Below are positions 1-8,600 of a stretch of DNA of 64,000 nucleotides, piece by piece. The stretch is from assembly GCF_900111005.1 (NCBI RefSeq), contig NZ_FOFV01000007.1, forward strand, positions 62,001 to 126,000. Direction: 5' to 3'. A program made the translations under genes and the position numbers. Within the stretch, counting starts at the first letter, position 1. Every line of letters begins with the position of its first letter. The notes beneath the pieces were generated by a model. It was not told where the DNA came from. It was given only the letters and a program-made list of their open reading frames with translations, and made no database searches. This DNA comes from Lentzea albida. GTDB taxonomy: Bacteria > Actinomycetota > Actinomycetes > Mycobacteriales > Pseudonocardiaceae.

Positions 1-885
1 CTCAGCGCCGTTCCCGAGTCCGCGTGGGAGTTCGTGCGGGGCGACCTCTGCGACCCGCGGCTCGCCGCCGAGGTGATGCGCGGGGTCGACGTCGTCTTCC
101 ACCTGGCCGCCATCCACGGTGGACGGGGGTTCATCGAGCTGCACCAAGCCGCGTGCTCGCGGAACTTCGTGCTGGACGGCGTGGTCTCGCAGGCGGCGGT
201 CGACGAGGGCGTCGAGAACTTCGTGTTCGCCTCCTCCGGCTGCGTCTACCCGGTCGACCTGCAGGCTGACGTGAACGAGGAGGTGCGGCTGGCCGAATCC
301 CAGGTGGGGCCGCCCTTCCACGCGGACGGCATCTACGGCTGGGCCAAGCTGATGACGGAACAGCGGCTCGCCGCACTGCACGCCGAGCTCGGGTTCCCGT
401 CGGTGTCGTGCCGTCTGTTCACGGTCTACGGCGAGCGTTGCCCGGAAAGCCACGCCCTGACCGCCATGGTGGGCCGCGCGTTTCTCCGGCAGCAGCCCTT
501 CGAGGTCTGGGGCGACGGGACGCAGATCCGCAACTGGACCTATGTCACGGACATCGTGCGCGGTCTGGTCCTCGCGGGCGAGCGCGTCCACGACGGCAGC
601 GCGATCAACCTGGGCACCGAGGAGCCCATCCAGGTCGGCCAGGCAGCCAGGATGATCCTGGAGTTCACCGGCCAGGCCGACACGGAGATCAAGCCGTTGC
701 CGGACAAGCCGACCGGTCCCTACAACCGGGTCGCGTCCGCGGCGATGGCGCTCGACCGGCTCGGCTGGATGCCCGAGGTGCCGTTCCACACCGGTCTCAA
801 GCGGCTCACCGAGTGGTACTTCGAGTCGCGGCAGGCGGAGCGGATGACGACCGACGAGTTCGCCGAGCGGCTGACCACGAGGTAG
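1..885 (+). CDS. NAD-dependent sugar epimerase, 3,5-epimerase-like SDR (5' end outside window)
   Basis: The reading frame is open from the first base, so the N-terminus with the Rossmann glycine motif is missing; 294 residues remain. The extended-SDR Tyr-x3-Lys pair is at 334-336 (Tyr) and 346-348 (Lys). The usual SST motif is replaced by SSGCVYP, with Cys at 241-243, and a His follows in the stretch ESHALTAM (His at 451-453). Cys plus His at these places is the acid/base pair that GDP-fucose synthase uses for 3,5-epimerisation; plant GDP-mannose 3,5-epimerase has the same Cys and a Lys. The segment GGRGFIELH also resembles GDP-mannose 3,5-epimerase. The likely substrate is a GDP-hexose, which is inference. 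It leads an operon with an aldonolactone oxidase 2 bases downstream. It could also be a different nucleotide-sugar epimerase. Confidence 0.8.
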   Translation, partial: LSAVPESAWEFVRGDLCDPRLAAEVMRGVDVVFHLAAIHGGRGFIELHQAACSRNFVLDGVVSQAAVDEGVENFVFASSGCVYPVDLQADVNEEVRLAESQVGPPFHADGIYGWAKLMTEQRLAALHAELGFPSVSCRLFTVYGERCPESHALTAMVGRAFLRQQPFEVWGDGTQIRNWTYVTDIVRGLVLAGERVHDGSAINLGTEEPIQVGQAARMILEFTGQADTEIKPLPDKPTGPYNRVASAAMALDRLGWMPEVPFHTGLKRLTEWYFESRQAERMTTDEFAERLTTR

Positions 886-887
886 AG

Positions 888-2219
888 ATGGCCGACGCAC
901 CGCGGTCGACACCAGGCCGGGAGATCACCACCGGGGAACGCCGGCGCAAGGCGTGGGCCAACTGGAGCGGGGCGGTCCGCGGCATCGCGGACAGCCTCCT
1001 CTCCCCCGCCACCACGGACGAACTGCGCGAGATCGTGCTCGACGACGCCGCACGCGCACGTGGCATCGGCGTGGTGGGGTCGGGCCACTCCTACGCGGAC
1101 CTCGTCGCGCCGGCCGGCCGGACGCTGCTCGACCTGCGCCACCACCGCGGCATCGACACCGTCGACCCGGCGGCCATGACGGTCACGGTGCGGGCGGGCA
1201 CGACGATGCGCGAGCTGAACCAGGAGCTCGCCGCGGCGGGCTACGCGTTGCCGAACCAGAGCGCGATCGACGAGCAGACCGTCGCCGGTGTCGTGGCCAC
1301 CGCCACGCACGGCAGCAGCCCCGGACTGGGCACGCTGTCCAGCCACGTCGTGGCGGCGCGCGTCCTGACCGCGGACGGCCGGGTGCGCACGGTCACGCGG
1401 GACGACCCGGAGCTCGACGGGGTCCGCGTGCACCTGGGGTGCCTCGGCGTCGTCCTGGACCTCACCTTCACCGTCGTGCCCGGCCACCGGCTGCGCAAGG
1501 TCGTCCACCGCAAGCCGTTGCCCGAGGTGCTGGCCGATCTCGGCGCGTTCCGGGACGTCCACTTCGGTGGCTTCTGGTGGTACCCGCACACTTCTCAGGC
1601 GATCGTCTGGGAGGCCTCGCCGACGGACGAGCCACCGACACCGCCGCCGGCACGGCCCGGAGCGCTGCTCTCCCTGCTGTGCAACAACTCCTGGACACCT
1701 CGGATCGCGGGAGCCGCGCACTATGCCGCCGCTGTGGCCGCGGGGCGGGGCGGGGCGCGGGTCCTGCGCCGCGACGACGCACTGCTGCACCATCTCCCAC
1801 CGCCCGTGCAGGGCACCGAGTACAGCGTCCCGTTCGACCGGGCGGCCGACGCGATCCGCGCCCTGGTCGGGGAGGTGCGCCGAGGCGGGTTGCGCGTCAG
1901 TGCACCCGTGGACGTCCGTTTCACCGCCGCGGACACCGGCTGGCTCAGCCCGAGCAGGCAGTCCCCCACCTGCCACATCGGCGTCACACACCCCGTGTCG
2001 GCACACGATCCCCAGGGCTGGATCGCACCGCTGCGCGCCGCGGACTCGGTGCTGTGGGAGTTCGACGGCCGCCCCCACTGGGCCAAGGTCCACTTCAGGA
2101 CGGGCCGGGAGCTGGCCTCGCGCTACCCGGAGTGGGACCGGTTCCAGGAGCTGCGCAGGACCTGGGACCCGGACGGCGTCTTCCTCGGAGCGCATCTCCG
2201 CCGGCTCTTCGAACACTGA
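888..2219 (+). CDS. FAD-dependent aldonolactone oxidase (D-arabinono-1,4-lactone / L-gulonolactone oxidase family)
   Basis: The protein has 443 residues. The N-terminal FAD-binding (PCMH-type) domain carries GSGHSYADL and the segment ATATHGSS. The C-terminal ALO domain ends with the family signature HWAKVHF and a DPDGVFL motif. Family members oxidise aldono-1,4-lactones (L-gulono-, L-galactono- or D-arabinono-lactone) to ascorbate-like products using FAD, often with O2. The start ATG lies 2 bases after the previous stop, with the purine-rich GAGGTAGAG in front, so it is translationally coupled. No signal peptide is evident, so it is probably cytosolic. Together with the aldo/keto reductase of the same operon it could take a free aldose through lactone to an ascorbate analogue. 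The substrate is not shown by the sequence. Confidence 0.85.
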   Translation: MADAPRSTPGREITTGERRRKAWANWSGAVRGIADSLLSPATTDELREIVLDDAARARGIGVVGSGHSYADLVAPAGRTLLDLRHHRGIDTVDPAAMTVTVRAGTTMRELNQELAAAGYALPNQSAIDEQTVAGVVATATHGSSPGLGTLSSHVVAARVLTADGRVRTVTRDDPELDGVRVHLGCLGVVLDLTFTVVPGHRLRKVVHRKPLPEVLADLGAFRDVHFGGFWWYPHTSQAIVWEASPTDEPPTPPPARPGALLSLLCNNSWTPRIAGAAHYAAAVAAGRGGARVLRRDDALLHHLPPPVQGTEYSVPFDRAADAIRALVGEVRRGGLRVSAPVDVRFTAADTGWLSPSRQSPTCHIGVTHPVSAHDPQGWIAPLRAADSVLWEFDGRPHWAKVHFRTGRELASRYPEWDRFQELRRTWDPDGVFLGAHLRRLFEH

Positions 2220-2242
2220 CCCCCTTGGAGAAGCGGACGCTC

Positions 2243-3133
2243 ATGGCGATCAAGTTCGGCTACCACACCTGGTCCTACTCCAGCTTCGGCAGCTGGGTCC
2301 CCGCCTACACCCTGGACGAGACCATCAAGCGGCTGGCCAGGATCGGTTTCGACGGCATCGAGATCGGTGCCGCCGCACCCCACGCCTTCCCGCCGTACCT
2401 GAGCCCGGCCAGGCGGCGCGAGGTGCGCGCCCTGCTCGGCGACCACGGCATCGAGGTCTCCGGCATCGGCCCGGCGCCCACCGGCGGTCCCGGTTACAAC
2501 CCGAGCTCTCCCGTCGCCGAGGAACGCGCGGCGACCGTGGAGCACTACCGCGCGATCAACGAGCTGTGCGCCGAGTGGGGCGCCGGGTCGGTGGTCTACC
2601 TGCCCGGCTGGGTCGTGTTCGGCACCCGGCGGCGCCAGGCCTGGGCGTGGTCGCGCGAATGCCTGGAACAGATCGCAGATGACGCGGCGCAGTACGGCCT
2701 CACCGTGGTGGTCGAGCCGCTCGCGGAGAACTCGAACCTGTGCGAGAGCGGCGAGGACGCCATGGAGCTGATGGAGGACATCGCACGGCCCAACGTGAAG
2801 GTGATGTTCGACTGCAGCCACGTCCGCTACCGCCGCGAGTCGCTCACCGACCAGGTCCACCTGATGGGCGCGAACCTGCACCAGATCCACGTCGCCGACA
2901 CGACGGCCACCGCCACGCGGCTGCCAGCCGGCCGCGGTGACGAGGACTGGGAGGGCCTGGTCGACGCCCTGCTCGACACGGGCTTCGACGGCTACCTGAC
3001 AGCCGAGACGGGGTTCCACCGCCGGGGGATCGACCCCGACCACGACGCGCGGACCGGCCTCGCCTTCCTCAAGCCGCTGGTCGCCAGGAAGATCGCCGAC
3101 CGCGCGGCACTCGGCAACTCGACCGGGAGGTAG
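2243..3133 (+). CDS. Sugar phosphate isomerase/epimerase, xylose-isomerase-like TIM barrel
   Basis: The protein has 296 residues in the AP-endonuclease-2/xylose-isomerase-like fold. Candidate metal ligands appear in the usual order at strand ends: Glu in VVVEPLAE, Asp/His in MFDCSHV, His in HQIHVAD and Glu in YLTAETGFH. Family members interconvert ketoses and aldoses or dehydrate inositol-type sugars; substrate cannot be read from sequence. GGAG at 2227-2230 serves the ATG about 12 bases downstream. It sits third in the sugar operon, followed 7 bases later by a mutarotase, which suggests it handles a free or phosphorylated monosaccharide. Confidence 0.8.
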   Translation: MAIKFGYHTWSYSSFGSWVPAYTLDETIKRLARIGFDGIEIGAAAPHAFPPYLSPARRREVRALLGDHGIEVSGIGPAPTGGPGYNPSSPVAEERAATVEHYRAINELCAEWGAGSVVYLPGWVVFGTRRRQAWAWSRECLEQIADDAAQYGLTVVVEPLAENSNLCESGEDAMELMEDIARPNVKVMFDCSHVRYRRESLTDQVHLMGANLHQIHVADTTATATRLPAGRGDEDWEGLVDALLDTGFDGYLTAETGFHRRGIDPDHDARTGLAFLKPLVARKIADRAALGNSTGR

Positions 3134-3140
3134 CGCCACG

Positions 3141-3452
3141 ATGGAGACAGTCGCCCTGCACACCAGGCTCAAGCCCGGCCAGGAAGCGGCCTACGAGGCC
3201 GCGCACGCCCGGATTCCCGACGACCTCGATGCCGCGCTGCGTGCGGCGGGCGTGCGTTCGTGGCGGATCTGGCGCAGCGGCCTCGACCTGTTCCACGTCG
3301 TCGAGGTCGACGACTACGCGGCCATGATGCGGCAGATGCACGGTCACCCGGCCGACGTCCCGTGGCAGCGGAAGATGGACGAGTTCCTCGACGCCCCGCT
3401 CGACTACGACTCCGGCCGCTCGGACGCGAAGTTCGTGTGGGAGCTGCCGTGA
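3141..3452 (+). CDS. L-rhamnose mutarotase family protein (anomer interconversion)
   Basis: The protein is 103 residues, the usual size of the RhaM family, which are small dimeric alpha/beta (ferredoxin-like) proteins interconverting alpha and beta anomers of 6-deoxy sugars. His22, the general acid of characterised RhaM, is present at the same number in YEAAH. The family's C-terminal pattern, a hydrophobic residue followed by WELP, is also present. GGGAGG at 3126-3131 overlaps the upstream stop and precedes the ATG by about 9 bases. The stop overlaps the GTG start of the next gene (GTGA). A mutarotase beside an aldose 1-dehydrogenase makes sense because such dehydrogenases act on one anomer. 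Specificity (rhamnose, fucose, galactose) is open. Confidence 0.8.
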   Translation: METVALHTRLKPGQEAAYEAAHARIPDDLDAALRAAGVRSWRIWRSGLDLFHVVEVDDYAAMMRQMHGHPADVPWQRKMDEFLDAPLDYDSGRSDAKFVWELP

Positions 3453-4429
3453 TCTCCGGTCTCGGCCTCGGCGGGTCCGCACTGGGCAACCTGTACCGAG
3501 CCGTGTCCGAAGTGGACGCTCGTGCCACCGTCGACGCCGCGTGGCTTGCCGGCGTCCGGTACTTCGACACCGCACCGCACTACGGCCTCGGCCTGTCGGA
3601 ACGACGGCTCGGCGCGGCACTGGCGGACCGGCCCCGGTCGGAGTTCGTCGTCTCGACCAAGGTCGGCCGCCTGCTGGAGCCCTGCGACGCCGGCGGCGAC
3701 GACCTGGCCGACGGCTTCGCGGTGCCTGCCACCCACCGCCGGGTGTGGGACTTCAGCGCCGACGGCGTGCGCCGGTCGCTGGAGGCCTCACTGACCCGCC
3801 TCGGCCTGGACCGGGTCGACGTCGTCTACCTCCACGACCCGGACGACCACTGCGAGCAGGCGCTGCGCGAGGCGCTGCCGGCGTTGGCGGAGCTGAAGGC
3901 CCAGGGCGTGGTCCGCGGGATCGGCGTCGGGGTGAACCGGTGGCAGGTGGCCGAGCGGTTCGTGCTGGAGCACCCGCTGGACCACGTCATGCTGGCCGGC
4001 CGGTACACGTTGCTCGAACACGCCGCGACCGCAGGCTTCCTCTCGCGGTGCTGGGTGCGGGGAGTCTCCGTCGTGGCGGCCGGTGTCTTCAACTCCGGCC
4101 TGCTGGCCCGCGGCGAGGTCCCGGCCGACGCCACGCACGACTACACGACGGCACCACGCGCGCTACTCGACCGTGCCCGCAGGATCGCCGCGGTCTGCCG
4201 GCGGCACGGCATCCCGCTTCCCCAGGCGGCGCTGCACTTCCCGTTCGGGCACCCGGCGGTGCGCGCGGTCGTGGTCGGTGCCCGCACCGCGGCGGAAGTC
4301 ACCGAGAACGTCGCACTGGCCACCGGCCACGTGCCCGCCGCTCTCTGGTCCGACCTGCTCGCCGAGAACCTGCTTTCGGCGAACGTTCCCGTACCGCCGC
4401 CGAAGGCCGTCGAGAAGCCGACCGGCTGA
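3449..4429 (+). CDS. Aldo/keto reductase, aldose 1-dehydrogenase type (L-fucose/L-galactose dehydrogenase-like)
   Basis: The GTG start overlaps the mutarotase stop by 4 bases (GTGA), giving 326 residues. The AKR catalytic tetrad is visible: Asp40 and Tyr45 in FDTAPHYG, Lys71 in VVSTKVGR and His in VVYLHDPDD. The start lies right at GLGLGGSALGN, typical of the D-threo-aldose 1-dehydrogenase / L-galactose dehydrogenase / pyridoxal dehydrogenase subgroup. This subgroup oxidises the anomeric carbon of L-fucose, L-galactose or D-arabinose with NAD(P) to give a lactone. It is the last gene of the operon. It could serve L-fucose breakdown, or supply lactone to the aldonolactone oxidase at 888-2219. 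Confidence 0.85.
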   Translation: MISGLGLGGSALGNLYRAVSEVDARATVDAAWLAGVRYFDTAPHYGLGLSERRLGAALADRPRSEFVVSTKVGRLLEPCDAGGDDLADGFAVPATHRRVWDFSADGVRRSLEASLTRLGLDRVDVVYLHDPDDHCEQALREALPALAELKAQGVVRGIGVGVNRWQVAERFVLEHPLDHVMLAGRYTLLEHAATAGFLSRCWVRGVSVVAAGVFNSGLLARGEVPADATHDYTTAPRALLDRARRIAAVCRRHGIPLPQAALHFPFGHPAVRAVVVGARTAAEVTENVALATGHVPAALWSDLLAENLLSANVPVPPPKAVEKPTG

Positions 4430-4778
4430 TGCGCTCTCGGTCCTGCGCAGGAGCCACAGCGCGGCGAATGCGTGGGAGACGGCGAGGTAGGCGAAGCGGA
4501 CCAGCACGGCCGCGATCATGCCGGACGATGACCGTTACCCGACCAACGCCCTTGACCTGCACGGACGTATTTCTCGGCACGCACAACGCCACGCGTGCAG
4601 CGAAATGTCCTGGTGCGGCTCGATCGAGCGGACCGCGAGGTCCACTGTGGACTCATCGATCCCCACTCGCACGGACTCTGATCACCCTGCGGCGGGAGAA
4701 CCAGGATCGGAACCATCTGCGTGGGCGGTTCACACCTTCGGACGTGTCACCGCCAAGCGGCGATGACCTTCCCGGACA
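4430..4778. other. Gene-free stretch between convergent operons, with a transposase-like remnant
   Basis: No convincing gene covers this 349-base gap between the sugar operon and the two immunity genes. Its left third holds the short remnant listed separately at 4433-4519. The rest has mixed codon position composition on both strands, and I see no clear hairpin terminator in it. Confidence 0.5.
4433..4519 (-). pseudogene. Remnant of an integrase/transposase N-terminus
   Basis: Reading leftward from an ATG at 4519, the first 25 or so codons give VLVRFAYLAVSHAFAALWLL. This resembles the conserved start of a common actinomycete integrase-type transposase (pattern LxRLAYLxVTxxFAxLRLLP). After about 29 codons the similarity stops and the frame runs into the antisense of the aldo/keto reductase. 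I read it as a decayed fragment. The match rests on remembered family sequence and is short. Confidence 0.35.
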
Positions 4779-5222
4779 TCAGCCGTCCAGTCCGTCGAGC
4801 CCCCGCTGGAACCACTCGGGCATGTTCTCCGGCGTGCGCGGGAACCGTTCCTGGTCCAGGGCGAACTGCTCGCGAGCGGGCGGTGCCGGGAACGGCGGCT
4901 GGTCGTTCCAGTTGTACTGGATGGTGAACCGGTCCGGCGGCTGCACGATCAGCCGGAACGAGTACCAGGCCCCGCCGTCCGGTGTGTACATGCCCTGCCG
5001 CAGCGCGGAGAGCATCGGCGCGAGCTCTCGCGGCGCCGGGAACCGTTGCGTGCTGCCGTCCTGCAACCTGGCGATCGCACCGACGTTGACCTTCCTGCCC
5101 ACCACCATGTAGTCCATGATGATCCGCTCCCAGCCGGAGGGCGCCTGCCCGAGCAGCGTCTTGGTCGCCTCGCCCACCAGGTGGTGCTGCTCGTCCGGGG
5201 GCATCGGCGTGGGCGTTGTCAT
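4779..5222 (-). CDS. YezG-like immunity protein, copy 2
   Basis: The protein has 147 residues. The core GMYTPDGGAWYSFRL followed by an aromatic/acidic strand and a C-terminal helix ending in MPEWFQRGL matches the YezG/DUF600-type immunity fold that protects Bacillus against the nuclease toxin YeeF. It is paralogous to the gene just upstream and has exactly the same length. Its ATG overlaps that gene's stop by 4 bases. It is the last gene of the toxin operon. The expected role is to bind and block the nuclease tip of the toxin at 5652-9857, or of a related toxin from competitors. Function is inferred from weak family resemblance plus position. Confidence 0.65.
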   Translation of the reverse strand: MTTPTPMPPDEQHHLVGEATKTLLGQAPSGWERIIMDYMVVGRKVNVGAIARLQDGSTQRFPAPRELAPMLSALRQGMYTPDGGAWYSFRLIVQPPDRFTIQYNWNDQPPFPAPPAREQFALDQERFPRTPENMPEWFQRGLDGLDG

Positions 5223-5662
5223 CCGGGGATGGTCCTCTCGTCGGTAGGTCGGGGCAGCACGTCGAGCCGTTCACGCAGCCAGCCCGGGACGTGCTCGGCC
5301 GCCCTCGGGAAGGTCGCGAGGTCGCGGGCGAAGATCCAGGACGGGATGTCCGGGAACCATTGTGGATCATCGTCGTAGTTGAACCGGACCTCGGGCTCGT
5401 TTTCCCCGGTGAGCACGAAACGCGCCGAGAACCACGTGCCGCGCTGCGGCACGTACATCTCCGACCGCAGTTCGGCCAGGTCGGCTTCCGGTGCCCGGAG
5501 CGACATGTCCGGAGTGGAGCCGTCCGCCATGGTGACCGCGAACTCGGTCTGCACCAGGACGACCGTGGCCCAGACCGTGAACACGATCCGCCGCCAGCCG
5601 GGCGGAACCTCCCGCCGCACCGCCGCCAGCACGCGCGCGATCCGCTCGTCCTCACTCGCCAT
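5219..5662 (-). CDS. YezG-like immunity protein, copy 1
   Basis: The protein has 147 residues, the same size as its downstream paralogue. Shared core: EMYVPQRGTWFSARF, then FNYDDDPQWF, then VPGWLRERL near the C-terminus. The ATG at 5662 is preferred over one 12 bases upstream because AGGTG lies about 9 bases before it. The chosen start overlaps the toxin stop by 11 bases, which is typical of cognate toxin-immunity pairs. Family knowledge: YezG-type proteins neutralise Endonuclease_NS_2-type tips of LXG/WXG toxins. The two copies have diverged considerably, so one may target a different toxin tip. Confidence 0.68.
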   Translation of the reverse strand: MASEDERIARVLAAVRREVPPGWRRIVFTVWATVVLVQTEFAVTMADGSTPDMSLRAPEADLAELRSEMYVPQRGTWFSARFVLTGENEPEVRFNYDDDPQWFPDIPSWIFARDLATFPRAAEHVPGWLRERLDVLPRPTDERTIPG

Positions 5663-8600
5663 AGCGGGGCACACCTGACCAATCGCTGATTCCCATGTTC
5701 TCCGGGACGTTGACGAACGTGCGCTGGAACACCCTCACCCTGGGCTCCCCCGTCTCGGGGTCGGTGTCGCGAACGTGCCAGCGCATGACCTCTTCCGGTG
5801 CCATGCCGTCACCCTCGCGCCGCAGCACCTCGACCTCGAGCAGCTCCACGTCGTGGCCGTCCTGCTTCGCGTGGGCCGCGATCTGCTCCTCCTGCAGCCG
5901 CCACGATTCGGCACGCGTCCAGCCGTCGCGGTTGTTGCCGCTGTTGGAGGCCGCCATCTGGCCGTGCTGGTTGCCGTAGCCGCCGGGCGCGCCCGACTCC
6001 GTCGCCAGCAGGTGCCCGCCTGCCCACCTGACCTGGCGGTGGTCGGGGTGCGTGGCGTACGGCGTGCCGGTGCCGTCCTCCCGGCCGCGCCAGCCTTCGC
6101 GGGCGGCGCGGTTCTGGGCCGCCTGGTCCCGGTAGTTGTCGTCGGACGCACCGTACGACGGCTGACCGCTGGCCCGCACCGCCTGACCGCGCTCGTTGGT
6201 CTCGAAGTGCATGTGCCTGCTCGGGTCGCGCCAGTTCTCGACCCGGTACTGGCAGTTGGGCAGCACCTGGTTGAAATCCGGGTTGGTACCGGCCCTGGTG
6301 CCGTCCGGCGCGAGCTGGGCCCCCGGGCTCAGCTCCACCCACCTGATGGCACCGGCGCTGTCGGTGTAGAAGGTCGTCCGCGCGGCCACCTCGCCGTTCG
6401 CCCCGAGGTACTCGACGGGAATGGCGGTGTCCGGGCGCAACCGCCCGTTCTCGAACAGTTCCGGGTGGCCGCGCAGCGCTCGGGGCACCTGGTAGCGCTC
6501 CGGCAGGTCCCGGTTGAGCGGCGGGAACAGCGCCCGCGCCGGCATCTCGGTGCGGATGGTCGGGGCCGGGGAGTCCGGCGGCCGGTTGTAGGGGTTGTCA
6601 GGCGGGGAGGCGTCCGGGGCGCCGAGACCTGGCCGGTCGTAGTCGATGATCGGCCGGTGCAGGTCCGGATCGTCGGAGGAGACCTCGTAGTCGCCCCACT
6701 CCTCGTCCCAGTCCGTGTCGGCGTAGCGGTCCGGCCGGCCGTCGCCGTCCTGGTCCTCGTCGCCGGTGTCCCCGTCGCCGTCGCCCCGCGCACGTGCGCT
6801 GTCCGGGTCCGGCCGGTGCTTGTCGGAGTCCGGCGTGTCCGGTGTGAAGCCGTCTTCGCCGACGCGCGTCGACGTGCCGTCGGGCGAGTGCACGGACCAC
6901 TCGCCGGTCGGTGGGATCCGGGGACGGGTGCCGCCGTCCGGGCCGACCTCGTAGTCGGACGAGAACACCCGCCCGCCCGAGTCGGTCCACGCCGGCCGGT
7001 TGGGCGCCATGACCTCGGTGCCCAGCGCCTGCGCCAGGCGCGGCGCGAAGCCGTTCGCGCTCGCGTCACACCCGATCAGGCGGATCGGGCGGCCGTCGTA
7101 GTCGCCGCCGCGGCGCAGGACCTCGGCGAACTGCTCCGGGGTGTAGCGCCGCCCGCCGATGTTGGCGTGGCCGTCGGGGTCGATGTGCACGTCGACGGTG
7201 TACCGGCCGTCCGAGTCGGGCCGGACGCGCTGCGGCAGATCGCCCATGTCCGCGTCGCCGCGGTGGTAGGAGACTCCCGCCGGAGTCGGCTCCGCGTGCC
7301 GCTGGTTGACCTCGTCCGGCGACAGCGGACCGGTGTCGCGCGGCGCACCCGGACCACCGTCGGCGTCCTGGGACGTCGACGGATCGTGCTGGCCGGGTCC
7401 GTTCTGCCCGCTGGTACCGGGGCGCCGGCCGTTGTCGGGGAGTCCGGCGTGGTGTGGCTGGCCGCCGTGCGGTGGCGCGACCGGTCCACGTGCGACCGGC
7501 GACTGCGAACCGGCGTGATCCGGTCCGGCCGGACGCGGACCCGGCCCGCTGGCCGGACCGCGAGTGCCGGGGTGCGAAGGCGGTCCGGGCCGGTGCGGCG
7601 GCTGCGAACCGGCCGGGTCCGGGCGGCCGCGCGCGTGATCGCGTGGGCCGGGACCGTGCGGCGTGTTCGGTGCCGGGCTCCCCGGTGTGCCGGTCCACCC
7701 GGGACGGGACCCTGCCGAGGGGGAACCGCCTGTGCCGCCTGGACTTCCGGTCTGCGCGCCGCCCAGCGGCATTCCGCCCGCAGGCGGGAGGCCCGCCGGG
7801 GAGTCGGTGCCGCGGTGGGTGGGTGCGGACTGGCCTCCGGCCGGCCTCACGTCGGCCGGACCGGAGTGGAACGCAGGCCCGGTCGACGTCTCGGCGCGGG
7901 CCGTCGCGGTGGTGTGGTTCGCGGGGCCGTTCGGCATGGCGTGCGGTGCACCACCTGGGCCGTTGCCGTTCGGGGCGGGGCCGGTGGGGTGCGGGGCGCC
8001 GCTGGCAGGAGAGTGCGGCAGCGGGCCCGCGGCGTGCGATGGTCCGCCGAGGTTGCCCGGTCCGCTGTTGCCCGGCCCGCCGGGGTTGCCCGCGTTGCTG
8101 AAGTTCCCCGGCCCGCCAGGGTTGCCTGGCCCACCAGCGTTGGCCGGACCACCGGGGATGCCGGACCCACCGAAGTTGCCAGGCACACCAGCGTTGCTCG
8201 GTCCACCGGCATTGGCCGGTCCACCGGCGTTACCCGGCCCACCAGAGTTGCCCGCGCCGCCGAAGTTCCCAGGCCCGCCGGCGTTGCCCGGCCCACCAGA
8301 GTTGCCCGTGCCGCCGAAGTTCCCAAGCCCGCCGGCGTTGCCCGGCCCACCAGGGTTGCCCGTGCCGCTGAAGTTGGCCGGTCCCCCTGGGCTGCCGGAC
8401 GTTCCGGTGCCGACCGGCCCACCGGACGCAGGAGACCCGCCGGGTGAACCGTGCCCGCCCGGAGTGCCGCCACCGGCACCACCTGGCGCGGCCGGGGCGT
8501 GGCCTCCCTGCCCGCTCGGGCTGGGACCACCCGACGAGGGCTGGCTGCTCGGCCCACCCTGGGGGCTGGGCCCGTGCGCTCCGCCCGGCGTCGGACCCCC

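Noticed and set aside
408-887. N-terminal extension of the aldonolactone oxidase back to 408
   Set aside because: It overlaps the epimerase gene out of frame, and the family starts near residue 1 of the ATG at 888.
8041-8410. Direct repeats that might be a CRISPR array
   Set aside because: There are no constant repeat and variable spacer units. The repeats keep codon phase and encode the toxin linker.
5775-8447. 890-codon plus-strand frame with repeated short motifs
   Set aside because: It is antisense to the toxin and rich in Arg and Val from mirrored codons, with no recognisable domain.
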